A DNA stretch of 6,608 nucleotides. It comes from Betaproteobacteria bacterium. Lineage in GTDB: Bacteria; Pseudomonadota; Gammaproteobacteria; Burkholderiales; Rhodocyclaceae. The position numbers were made by a program, and so were the translations under genes. The stretch spans positions 1-6,608 of the forward strand of contig JAPTVL010000218.1 in assembly GCA_028065725.1 (NCBI GenBank). The letters are read 5' to 3'. Shown piece by piece: positions 1 through 5,975 of this stretch (the first letter of the stretch is position 1; each line of letters opens with the position of its first letter). The notes under the pieces are model-generated. The model was not told where the DNA came from, searched no databases, and saw only the letters and a list, made by a program, of their open reading frames with translations.

Positions 1-1725
1 GACTCCATGATGAGCGTGGGGATTCTGAGCGCCGCCGCCATCGGCCAATATACTTCCTCCATGCTCATCGTTTTCTTCATGGGGATCGCGCACTTCCTGG
101 AGGAGTTCACCACCAGAAAATCCAGAAAAGCCATTCAAGAACTGGTCAAGCTCTCCCCTAAAACGGCCCACGTCAAGTTAAATGGGCAAGAGCGGGAGAT
201 CGCCGTGGAGGCGTTACGGGTCGGCGACATCGTTGCGGTGCGCCCGGGCGACTACATCCCTGTGGACGGTATAGTCATAACCGGCGCGAGTTCCGTGAAT
301 CAGGCCTCCATCACCGGCGAGAGCATGCCCGTGACGAAACAGGCGGGAAGCGAGGTCTTCGCCGCGACCATGAACGAGCGCGGCTACCTGGAAGTGAAGG
401 TAAGCAGAATCGGCGCAGACACGACCTTTGGCAAGATTATCAAGCTCGTCGAAGAGGCCGAAGCGGTCAAGGCGCCTGTGCAAAAGTTCGCCGACCGGTT
501 TACCACCTGGTTCCTGCCCGCTGCGATCGGAGTTGCCGTCACCGCGTATCTCGTTTCCGGCGAGATCACCTACGCGATTGCCGTCCTCGTCGCCGCATGC
601 CCCTGCGCGGTGGGGCTGGCGACGCCGCTGTCCGTGATTGCCAGTGTCGGAAGCGGTGCCAGGAGAGGACTCCTGATCAAGGGCGGCCTTTACCTCGAAC
701 GGCTGGCAAAGGTCGATTGCGTCGTCATGGATAAAACCGGAACCGTGACGCTTGGCAAGCCCCAGGTCACCGACGTGGTGTCGTTGAATGGGTTACCGGC
801 GGAGGTGCTGCTCAGGCACGCGGCGAGCCTCGAGAAAAACTCCGAGCATCCGATCGCCTCGGCAATCCTGTCGTATGCCAAGGCGCAAAACGTTATTGCG
901 CCGGATGCCGAGCACTTCGAATACAGCGTAGGGCAAGGGCTCCGTGGCATCGTGGAAGGGAAAGCCGTTGTGCTGGGGAATGTTCGATTGCTGGAAGACT
1001 TGAGGATATCGCTTTCCCCGCACGCCGAATCGGTCATCAGTGCGCTCGGAAACGATGGCAAGACCGCTCTCCTGTTGGCCATCAACGGCGTGGCCGAGGG
1101 AGTTGTCGGCGTCGCGGATGTGATGCGCGAGGAAGTGCCTGCGGCGATTGAAGCACTGCGGCGGCTCGGTATCAAGCGTCTCATGCTGCTGACCGGCGAT
1201 AACGAGAGGGTGGCGGCCGCAATCGCCAACAAGCTCGGCATCACGGATTACCGGTCCGGCCTGCTGCCGGAAGACAAGATTGAAATCGTCAAGGCGTTGC
1301 AGCGCGCGGGGTTAACGGTGGCCATGGTCGGCGACGGCGTCAACGACGCGCCTGCCTTGGCGCAAGCCGACGTGGGGATCGCCATGGGCGTGGTGGGCAG
1401 CGACGTTGCGCTGGAGGCTGCCCATGTGGCACTGATGCGAGACGATTGGAGCCAGATTCCACAGGCTATCCAGGTGGGCCGCCGGACCTACCGGGTGATC
1501 CGGCAGAATATTTTTCTCGGCATCACTTGGGACATTGTCACGATGGGGCTTGCCTCGGTGGGAGTTATCGGCCCCGTCCTGGCCGCTGCAACCGAGGTGG
1601 TCCCGGATGTGTTCGTATCACTCAACTCGGCTCGGCTTCTCAAAGCACCCGAAAGACTGTTCAGCAAAACGGAAGTTGCCGATGGAGCCCAGGCTGCCGA
1701 GTTCATCACCGGAGCAGGAACATGA
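1..1725 (+). CDS. Heavy-metal translocating P1B-type ATPase, N-terminus outside window
   Basis: This is an inner-membrane ATP-driven pump that moves a soft or transition metal ion out of the cytoplasm. The frame is open from base 1, so the protein continues upstream; residues here count from the Met codon at position 7. Visible in order: two hydrophobic helices (about 3-34), the actuator domain with TGES (103-106), the membrane metal-site motif CPC (198-200), the phosphorylated Asp in DKTGT (D242), the P1B HP motif (281-282), TGDN (396-399) and GDGVND (442-447), then two C-terminal helices. The last helices lack the YN/MxxSS residues of Cu pumps and the Lys/DxG residues of Zn pumps. They read TWDIVTMGLA and VVPDVFVSLNSARLL, closer in layout to CtpC-like pumps, so the substrate is open. 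The N-terminal helices and any metal-binding domain lie upstream. The stop lies 14 bases before the next start. Family assignment is very secure; substrate is not. Confidence 0.95.
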   Translation, partial: DSMMSVGILSAAAIGQYTSSMLIVFFMGIAHFLEEFTTRKSRKAIQELVKLSPKTAHVKLNGQEREIAVEALRVGDIVAVRPGDYIPVDGIVITGASSVNQASITGESMPVTKQAGSEVFAATMNERGYLEVKVSRIGADTTFGKIIKLVEEAEAVKAPVQKFADRFTTWFLPAAIGVAVTAYLVSGEITYAIAVLVAACPCAVGLATPLSVIASVGSGARRGLLIKGGLYLERLAKVDCVVMDKTGTVTLGKPQVTDVVSLNGLPAEVLLRHAASLEKNSEHPIASAILSYAKAQNVIAPDAEHFEYSVGQGLRGIVEGKAVVLGNVRLLEDLRISLSPHAESVISALGNDGKTALLLAINGVAEGVVGVADVMREEVPAAIEALRRLGIKRLMLLTGDNERVAAAIANKLGITDYRSGLLPEDKIEIVKALQRAGLTVAMVGDGVNDAPALAQADVGIAMGVVGSDVALEAAHVALMRDDWSQIPQAIQVGRRTYRVIRQNIFLGITWDIVTMGLASVGVIGPVLAAATEVVPDVFVSLNSARLLKAPERLFSKTEVADGAQAAEFITGAGT

Positions 1726-1733
1726 AAGGAGAG
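1725..1733 (+). promoter_or_regulatory. Ribosome binding site deciding the start of the OB-like gene
   Basis: The purine-rich stretch AAAGGAGAG contains a strong AGGAG core at 1727-1731, eight bases before the ATG at 1740. In-frame ATGs at 1722 and 1734 are upstream of, or too close to, this core, so 1740 is the best start. The site overlaps the stop codon of the ATPase gene, consistent with translational coupling. Confidence 0.7.
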
Positions 1734-1739
1734 ATGGAA

Positions 1740-2243
1740 ATGAAGTATTCGATTAAAACCGATACGAGAGGAACCGCATCAAGCAGTACCGTCAAAAGAC
1801 GCAGCTACTGGATTGCAGGCGCACTCGCGTTAGGCACCGCATTGGCAACAGGCAGCGCGCTATTGGCCGGCGGCAACGTCGCACACGCGGGCTTGCCCGA
1901 CCTGCTCGGCAAGGCGCAGCCGCCGCTGCCCAAGGGGGCGTTGCAGGTGCAGGATCTGGCTGCCGATCCGAAAGGCTACACCGGCAGCATTCTGGTGCGC
2001 GGCGTCGTGGCAAAGTTCGCTCCCAATGACCCACATTTGGTGGGCCTGATCGACTCGCGCGAGGCACGGGTCTGCCGAGACCTGAATTGTGCACAGTATT
2101 ACCTGCCGATCAAGGTCAAGGACACCAATCTCAAACCCTGGGATGAGGTGAACGTGCGCGGGACCATGACGGAGGACCCGGCCAGGAAAACGGTCTATCT
2201 CCGCGCCGACTCGGTAGAGAGCCTGGGCTCGATCAAGAAATGA
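1740..2243 (+). CDS. Exported small protein, OB-fold-like, with CX4C pair
   Basis: This is a predicted 167-residue exported protein of unknown function. The N-terminus has a long polar region, then KRRSYW (19-24), a hydrophobic stretch to about residue 43, and a plausible signal-peptidase site AHA|G after residue 50. The twin arginine and long n-region hint at Tat export, but the fit to the consensus is partial and Sec is possible. The mature part has alternating beta-like stretches: residues around GYTGSILVRGVVAKF, a CX4C pair (C112, C117), YYLPIKVKD, and WDEVNVRGTM. This resembles small OB-fold domains, judged by eye only. The two cysteines could form a disulfide or bind metal. The start codon is supported by AGGAG eight bases upstream. 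The gene sits between the metal ATPase and the ABC permease and overlaps the latter by four bases (ATGA), so it probably serves that transporter. Export is fairly secure; the fold is a guess. Confidence 0.82.
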   Translation: MKYSIKTDTRGTASSSTVKRRSYWIAGALALGTALATGSALLAGGNVAHAGLPDLLGKAQPPLPKGALQVQDLAADPKGYTGSILVRGVVAKFAPNDPHLVGLIDSREARVCRDLNCAQYYLPIKVKDTNLKPWDEVNVRGTMTEDPARKTVYLRADSVESLGSIKK

Positions 2244-3403
2244 ATCTCGGCAAACTGGTGTGGCGCAACCTGCTGCGCCGGCGCGGGCGTTTTGTCTTTA
2301 CCTTGGCGGGCGTGAGCGTGGGGATGGCGGCGTTCGTCGCCTTGATGACCATAGGCCAAGGACTGACCACGGAAATCAAGAAGCAGGCGCAGGGGCTGGG
2401 CGCCAATCTGGTGATCACGCCCAAGGGCTGGTGCGCCTATGAGCAAATTTCGGTGCTCACCGGGGAGCAATTGCCCGAGGCGATTCCGATGTCCGAACTG
2501 GAGAAGATTCGCGCCGTGCCGGGTGTCAGGAGCGCCGTTCCCTATCTCAACGAAAAGACCGCGTTCCGCAACCAGCCAGTGCCGGTGATCGGGGTTTGGC
2601 CTGAAGAGATGCGCGCGTTGCAGAAGTGGAGCATCGACTCCGGACGCTACTTCAACTCGCCGGATGAGCGTGGGATCGTCGTCGGGTCGGCAATCGCCAA
2701 ACAGTTCAAGCTCAAGCCGGGCGACGAATTCACCGTGCGCGGCAAGCCGATTCCCGTGATCGGCATTCTTCGCGAAGCGGGCAGCAAGGACGATATCGCC
2801 ACCTTCATTCCGCTCACCCTCGCCCAGCAAATATATGACGTGCAGGACAAGGTGTCGTTCATCGCCGTCCAGGTGCGTGACCTTGAAAAAATCGAGGCCA
2901 CCAGCCTCAAGATCCAGGAAGTTGCCAACGTCGCCGTCGTCACCGACAAGCAACTGCTGTCTTCGGTCCTGTCGATCGTAGGTTCGGTCGGTGCGGCCAT
3001 GCAGGCGGTGGCGGCAGTCGGCGTGCTTGCTGCGGCGTTCGGTATCGTCAATACCCTGCTCACCGCAGTGCATGAACGCCGGCGCGAGATCGGGATTCTG
3101 CAGGCGCTTGGCAGCACCCGTAGTACATTGTTCCTGGCATTCATGCTCGAATCGGGGCTCTATGGGTTGCTCGGCGGAATTCTGGGCGTGACGATTGGCG
3201 TTCTCGCCGCTTACCTGTTCGGCTCTTACCTCACCGACAATGCGTTCACCGCGTCACTGCATCAGTCACAGACGGTGGCGATCGACTACGGGACCATCCT
3301 TCTCACATTGGGCTTTTCCGTGTGCCTTGCACTCTTCGCCGGTCTTTACCCGGCATACCGGGCGACCAAACTCTCTCCGGTGGAGGCCATGCGCCATGTC
3401 TGA
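2240..3403 (+). CDS. ABC transporter permease, FtsX/MacB (LolC/E-like) family
   Basis: A 387-residue permease with the four-helix layout of the MacB/FtsX/LolCE superfamily, whose members use cytoplasmic ATP hydrolysis to do mechanical work in the periplasm rather than carry solutes through a channel. TM1 lies at about 18-40, a large periplasmic domain at about 41-245, TM2 at about 248-273, TM3 at about 293-328 and TM4 at about 350-372. The coupling region HERRREIGILQALG (from 278) and the C-terminal [17 protein letters not shown] are classic family signatures. The periplasmic domain starts with LGANLVITPKGWCAYE, which carries one cysteine (C65). The start overlaps the stop of the OB-like gene (ATGA), and the end overlaps its ATPase partner by eight bases. 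No MacA-type adaptor gene is present in the window, so it is not a complete MacAB-TolC type pump here. The OB-like protein could be an accessory, but that is inference. Confidence 0.93.
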   Translation: MNLGKLVWRNLLRRRGRFVFTLAGVSVGMAAFVALMTIGQGLTTEIKKQAQGLGANLVITPKGWCAYEQISVLTGEQLPEAIPMSELEKIRAVPGVRSAVPYLNEKTAFRNQPVPVIGVWPEEMRALQKWSIDSGRYFNSPDERGIVVGSAIAKQFKLKPGDEFTVRGKPIPVIGILREAGSKDDIATFIPLTLAQQIYDVQDKVSFIAVQVRDLEKIEATSLKIQEVANVAVVTDKQLLSSVLSIVGSVGAAMQAVAAVGVLAAAFGIVNTLLTAVHERRREIGILQALGSTRSTLFLAFMLESGLYGLLGGILGVTIGVLAAYLFGSYLTDNAFTASLHQSQTVAIDYGTILLTLGFSVCLALFAGLYPAYRATKLSPVEAMRHV

Positions 3404-4088
3404 CGCCATCATTGAGCTGGAAAAAGTAAGCAAAACTTACGGCAGTGGCGCCGCTGAGGCGAAGGCGGTCTCGGAAGTCTCGATGTCCGTGGAGCGCGGC
3501 GGCTGGGTCGCGATCATGGGGCCTTCCGGGCATGGCAAAAGTACGCTGCTGCAACTCATCGGCGGCCTGGACCGCCCCAGCGCCGGCCGCATCGTGTTGG
3601 ACGGCTCGGAGCTTGGCACTCTCGATGCCGCGGAGCTGGCGGCCGTGCGCGGCAAAAAAATCGGTTTCGTGTTCCAGTTCTTCAACCTGATGCCGCACCT
3701 TACGGCGCTGGAAAACGTCGAGATCGCGCTGTGGCTCGGCGGCGGGACGACAAACAGCAAGGGGCGCGCCATGGGCCTGCTGGAACACTTCGGTCTCGCA
3801 GACAGGGCCCATCACCTGCCCAGCATGCTCTCCGGTGGCCAGCAGCAGCGCGTTGCGATTGCCCGCGCCTTGGCCAACGAGCCCGATATTCTTCTCATGG
3901 ACGAGCCCACCGGCAACCTGGACTCCGGCTCCGAGGCGGAGCTGCTCACCTTGCTCGGTGAGCTGAACAAGGCAGGTAAAACGCTCCTCATGGTCACCCA
4001 CAACCCGGCGGTGGCGCAACATGCCGAGCGAGTGCTGCAAGTCAAAGACGGCAAGATCGTTGGGGATGTACGGAATGGAAAACATTAG
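3396..4088 (+). CDS. ABC transporter ATP-binding protein, LolD/MacB type
   Basis: A 230-residue nucleotide-binding subunit, the normal length for the LolD/MacB/FtsE group. All motifs are present: Walker [10 protein letters not shown] (42-50; His replaces the more usual Ser or Ala), Q-loop at Q94, signature [15 protein letters not shown] (from 145), Walker [13 protein letters not shown] (165-176) and H-loop H202 in VTHN. It should therefore be an active ATPase that powers the adjacent permease; two copies would be expected per complex. The start at 3396 lies inside the end of the permease gene (eight-base overlap), giving a protein that begins [16 protein letters not shown], the family's standard N-terminus. 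An upstream extension of the same frame lies inside the permease gene and is not family-like. The gene's end overlaps the thioredoxin-like gene by 14 bases. Confidence 0.95.
   Translation: MSDAIIELEKVSKTYGSGAAEAKAVSEVSMSVERGGWVAIMGPSGHGKSTLLQLIGGLDRPSAGRIVLDGSELGTLDAAELAAVRGKKIGFVFQFFNLMPHLTALENVEIALWLGGGTTNSKGRAMGLLEHFGLADRAHHLPSMLSGGQQQRVAIARALANEPDILLMDEPTGNLDSGSEAELLTLLGELNKAGKTLLMVTHNPAVAQHAERVLQVKDGKIVGDVRNGKH
4062..4066 (+). promoter_or_regulatory. Ribosome binding site for the TlpA-like gene
   Basis: GGGGA lies eight bases before the ATG at 4075, inside the end of the ABC ATPase gene. It favours 4075 over the next in-frame ATG at 4090, which has no comparable purine stretch at a good distance, but 4090 cannot be excluded. 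Confidence 0.45.
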
Positions 4089-4581
4089 CATGCTTTACAA
4101 CGGACTACGTTGGGCGATGCTGGTTATTGCCCTGAACGCTCCTTTAAGTTCGCATGCGGTAGCCTCGTCGGCGCTCACGTTCACGACCATGGAAGGGAAA
4201 GATATCCGCTTGAGCGATCTGCGCGGCAAGATCGTGCTCATCAATTTCTGGGCGACGAGCTGCGGGATTTGCCTTGAGGAAATGCCTGATCTCATCCAGA
4301 CCTATCAGCAGTATCGCAAGCGGGGATTCGAGGTGATTGCGGTAGCCATGCATTATGACCAGCCCGGCGACATCAGGGCGCATGTCCGCAAACAGGGGCT
4401 GCCGTTTCCTGTCGTGTTCGACAGGGACGGCAAGCTCGCGCGCGAATTCGAGCAGGTCAGTGTGACGCCGACCACATTCATCATCGACGGATCGGGCAGA
4501 CGGATCTCGAAAACGCTTGGCATCATCGACTTCGGCAAGCTGCGCGCCTTTCTGGAATCGGCAGGCGTCGCTGTACGCTAA
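4075..4581 (+). CDS. TlpA-like periplasmic thioredoxin-fold protein
   Basis: A 168-residue exported thiol-disulfide protein of the TlpA/ResA group (AhpC-TSA/redoxin fold). An N-terminal hydrophobic segment (about 12-24) ends near HAVA (27-30), giving a cleavable signal peptide or membrane anchor. The catalytic region reads [17 protein letters not shown], so the redox pair is C63-G-I-C66. The residue before the first Cys is Ser, not Trp, and the usual Pro before the second Cys is Ile, which should shift its redox potential. The conserved cis-proline is P132 in VTPTTFIID, and the GFEVIAVAM strand also fits. Such proteins usually reduce specific periplasmic disulfides (cytochrome c maturation, copper-site assembly or sensors) and receive electrons from a DsbD/CcdA-type partner. 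The next gene encodes a DsbD alpha-like domain, a natural partner. The start at 4075 overlaps the ABC ATPase gene by 14 bases; the alternative start at 4090 would shorten it by five residues. Confidence 0.9.
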   Translation: MENISMLYNGLRWAMLVIALNAPLSSHAVASSALTFTTMEGKDIRLSDLRGKIVLINFWATSCGICLEEMPDLIQTYQQYRKRGFEVIAVAMHYDQPGDIRAHVRKQGLPFPVVFDRDGKLAREFEQVSVTPTTFIIDGSGRRISKTLGIIDFGKLRAFLESAGVAVR

Positions 4582-4597
4582 TCCTCGGAAAATTTAT

Positions 4598-4601
4598 GGA
4601 G
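4598..4601 (+). promoter_or_regulatory. Ribosome binding site for the DsbD alpha-like gene
   Basis: GGAG lies five bases before the ATG at 4607, and eleven before the alternative in-frame ATG at 4613. Both starts give nearly the same signal peptide; 4607 has the better spacing. Confidence 0.5.
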
Positions 4602-4606
4602 TTTTT

Positions 4607-5047
4607 ATGATTATGAAACCGTACTTGAAGCTTTTCATCCTGGCGCTGTTCCACCTCGGTATGCTTCAGCCGAGCTTTGCGGAGGAGCCCCTGCCACCTG
4701 ATGATGCCTTCAAGCTCAGTGTTTCGTTCAAGGATAAGAACACGCTCGTCGCGGGGCTTGCGCCGGCGAAAAACCACTACCTCTACAAGAACAAGGTTCG
4801 CTTCGCGGTGAAAAACCCCAGCGGCGTGTTGATCAAGGATATCCATTTGCCGCCGGGCGAAGTCAAGAATGATCAGTTCTTCGGCACGATGGAGATATAC
4901 AAGAAGCCCATGCTGGCCGCCATCACGCTGAACCGGGCGCCCAAGGTCAAGGGCTTCACGCTGCTTGCCACCTATCAGGGATGCAACGAAAAGTTGGGCC
5001 TGTGCTATCCGCCGATAGAGAAATCGTTGAACCTGATCCTACCCTAA
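4607..5047 (+). CDS. Free-standing DsbD N-terminal (alpha) domain protein
   Basis: A 146-residue periplasmic protein equivalent to only the first domain of DsbD. Residues 1-25 form a clear signal peptide with cleavage PSFA|EE. The mature part carries the domain's recognisable pieces: HYLYKNKVRF, GTMEIYKK, and the C-terminal YQGCNEKLGLCYPPIEKSLNL with the redox pair C126/C133. Six residues separate these cysteines; E. coli DsbD has five between its C103 and C109. In DsbD this domain takes electrons from the membrane domain and passes them to DsbC, DsbG or CcmG. Here the membrane domain and C-terminal thioredoxin domain are absent, because the frame stops right after the domain. The electron donor must therefore be encoded elsewhere or be the TlpA-like neighbour. 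The gene starts 25 bases after that neighbour, so the two are probably co-expressed. The domain assignment is firm; the direction of electron flow is inferred. Confidence 0.9.
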   Translation: MIMKPYLKLFILALFHLGMLQPSFAEEPLPPDDAFKLSVSFKDKNTLVAGLAPAKNHYLYKNKVRFAVKNPSGVLIKDIHLPPGEVKNDQFFGTMEIYKKPMLAAITLNRAPKVKGFTLLATYQGCNEKLGLCYPPIEKSLNLILP

Positions 5048-5048
5048 T

Positions 5049-5255
5049 ATGGACGACCACTTGCTCAAGCTGCCGCGCTTCATTCAGCTAAGCCGTGACA
5101 CTTCCCGCGTGCTGTGGCAGAACATCACACTGGCCATCGGCATCAAGGCGGTATTCTTCATCCTGGCACTCGCAGGAAAGGCCACGCTCTGGATGGCGGT
5201 TTTCGCCGATATGGGGGCCAGCCTGATCGTGGTATTCAACGGCATGCGGTTGCTA
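5049..5255 (+). repeat. Direct repeat, copy 1 (ATPase tail)
   Basis: These 207 bases align without gaps to 6285-6491 with about 22 mismatches by hand count. Seventeen of those fall in the first 81 bases and only five in the last 126. Similarity stops sharply after the shared TTGCTA. The repeat pair is in the same orientation and flanks the DUF2703 gene. Confidence 0.85.
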
Positions 5256-5279
5256 AAACGCAAAATTGCACCTTCGTAA
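5049..5279 (+). pseudogene. Orphan C-terminal fragment of ZntA/CadA-type P-type ATPase (copy 1)
   Basis: A 76-codon frame matching only the last part of a Zn/Cd/Pb-exporting P1B-2 ATPase. It begins MDDHLLKLPRFIQLSRDTSRVL, the linker after the hinge, followed by the two last membrane helices. These keep the Zn-type metal-site residues: Lys in AIGIKAVFFIL and Asp in FADMGASLIVVFNGMRLL. All catalytic domains are missing, so it cannot pump metal by itself. It starts one base after the DsbD alpha-like stop with no visible Shine-Dalgarno site. Its ATG is simply the internal methionine of the parent protein. It is best read as a remnant left by deletion or recombination. Read-through re-initiation could still make a small two-helix membrane peptide. 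It is about 89% identical by hand count to the end of the second remnant at 6285-6491. Confidence 0.8.
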
Positions 5280-5322
5280 AGCCATCCATGCAATGAATGA
5301 AAAACTCTGGTTGAATTGTTCT

Positions 5323-5336
5323 GTTGTACTTACAAC
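5323..5336. promoter_or_regulatory. Operator-like palindrome
   Basis: GTTGTA-CT-TACAAC is a perfect 6-2-6 inverted repeat. It lies just downstream of a TTGAAT hexamer and about 100 bases before the DUF2703 start. Metal-sensing repressors such as ArsR/SmtB often bind inverted repeats near the promoter, so an operator is possible. No regulator gene is in the window and the match to any known consensus is not established. Confidence 0.3.
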
Positions 5337-5346
5337 TGCGCCGTTT

Positions 5347-5373
5347 GGTTGAGAGGTTGAGAACAGGTTGAGA
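5347..5373 (+). repeat. Three GGTTGAGA direct repeats
   Basis: GGTTGAGA occurs at 5347-5354, 5355-5362 and 5366-5373, so the starts are 8 and 11 bases apart. A partial fourth unit, GGTTGAAT, lies at 5309-5316. Spacing near one helical turn between the second and third units would suit an activator site, but the repeats could equally be slippage products. Confidence 0.45.
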
Positions 5374-5424
5374 GACTTAGGGGGTAGCCCCAAGAGCGAT
5401 AGTGGTTGTCCATCAAGAATTTTC

Positions 5425-5429
5425 AGGAG
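5425..5429 (+). promoter_or_regulatory. Ribosome binding site for the DUF2703 gene
   Basis: AGGAG lies six bases before the ATG at 5436. This supports that start over a TTG at 5406 in the same frame, which has no such site and would add residues not typical of the family. Confidence 0.7.
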
Positions 5430-5435
5430 AGTGAG

Positions 5436-5927
5436 ATGAAACCGATGCAGATTTTGTGGAAGCGTCTCGTTAAGGGTGGCGAGACTTGCACCCGTTGCGG
5501 GGATACCGGGCGCGAACTCGATGCGGCGGTGGTCAAACTCGCGGCCGCGCTGCGACCGTTGGGAATCGAGCCCGTGCTCGAAACGCAGGCGATCGAAGAA
5601 GATGCGTGGAGGGCCAATCCCCCGGAGTCCAACCGCGTGTGGATCGCGGGCAAACCCATCGAGGAGTGGCTCGGCGCTAACGTCGGCATGAGCCGCTGCT
5701 GCTCCGTGTGCGGTGACTCGGATTGCCGAACGCTCGAAGTCGGCGGTCGCACTTACGAGGCGATCCCGGAGGAGCTGTTCATCAAGGCTGGGTTGATGGC
5801 GGCCAGTCAGATGATCGCGTCGGCATCGTCGCCGGACAGGGGGGCAACATCGTGCTGCAGCAGTACCGCAGGAACGGAACCGTGCCCGTCAACTCCGGAG
5901 CGATCCAAAGGCGGTTGCTGCGGCTAA
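5436..5927 (+). CDS. DUF2703 family cysteine-rich protein
   Basis: A 163-residue cytoplasmic protein (no signal peptide or membrane helix) that I recognise as DUF2703 from its N-terminal WKRLV...CTRCGDTG (C18, C21) and the central GMSRCCSVCGDSDCRTLEV (C88, C89, C92, C97), followed by YEAIPEELFIKAGLMAA. The family is uncharacterised and often seen near metal or arsenic resistance genes. After the domain comes a low-complexity tail of about 30 residues rich in Ser, Pro and Cys with two CC pairs (C140-C141, C161-C162) and C150, ending GGCCG. Eleven cysteines in total point to metal or metalloid binding or thiol redox chemistry, which is inference. The gene lies between two broken Zn/Cd ATPase remnants and looks intact, with a good ribosome binding site. 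It may be a metal sequestering or delivery protein once paired with that ATPase. Confidence 0.85.
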   Translation: MKPMQILWKRLVKGGETCTRCGDTGRELDAAVVKLAAALRPLGIEPVLETQAIEEDAWRANPPESNRVWIAGKPIEEWLGANVGMSRCCSVCGDSDCRTLEVGGRTYEAIPEELFIKAGLMAASQMIASASSPDRGATSCCSSTAGTEPCPSTPERSKGGCCG

Positions 5928-5975
5928 TTAGACTGGCAGCAAACGCGCACGCTGTACATCCCACCGAACGGGAAT

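Larger units (their letters stand above)
5280..5435 (+). other. Intergenic region upstream of the DUF2703 gene
   Basis: This 156-base gene-free stretch looks more A+T-rich than its surroundings at its start. It holds a 14-base palindrome (5323-5336), a TTGAAT at 5311-5316 that could be a -35 element, four GGTTGA units (one isolated, three clustered), a short GGGG/CCCC hairpin at 5381-5391, and the DUF2703 ribosome binding site. I see no convincing -10 element at a standard distance. Because the upstream operon ends in a gene fragment, the DUF2703 gene most likely has its own promoter here, but its position is not resolved. Confidence 0.5.

Noticed and set aside
2195..3073. Long open frame on the minus strand opposite the permease
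   Set aside because: The translation is rich in His, Arg and Asp without domain motifs, typical of an antisense shadow of a G+C-rich gene. The plus-strand permease is unmistakable.
3303..4091. Long open frame on the minus strand opposite the ABC ATPase
   Set aside because: It mirrors a fully motif-complete ABC ATPase and shows no recognisable protein features of its own.
5376..5394. Hairpin CTT-A-GGGG / CCCC-AAG as a terminator or riboswitch
   Set aside because: There is no U tract after it, and no known riboswitch core could be recognised. The stem is too short to stand alone as a call.
5406..5435. TTG start for the DUF2703 gene at 5406
   Set aside because: No ribosome binding site precedes it, while the ATG at 5436 has AGGAG six bases upstream and gives the usual family N-terminus.
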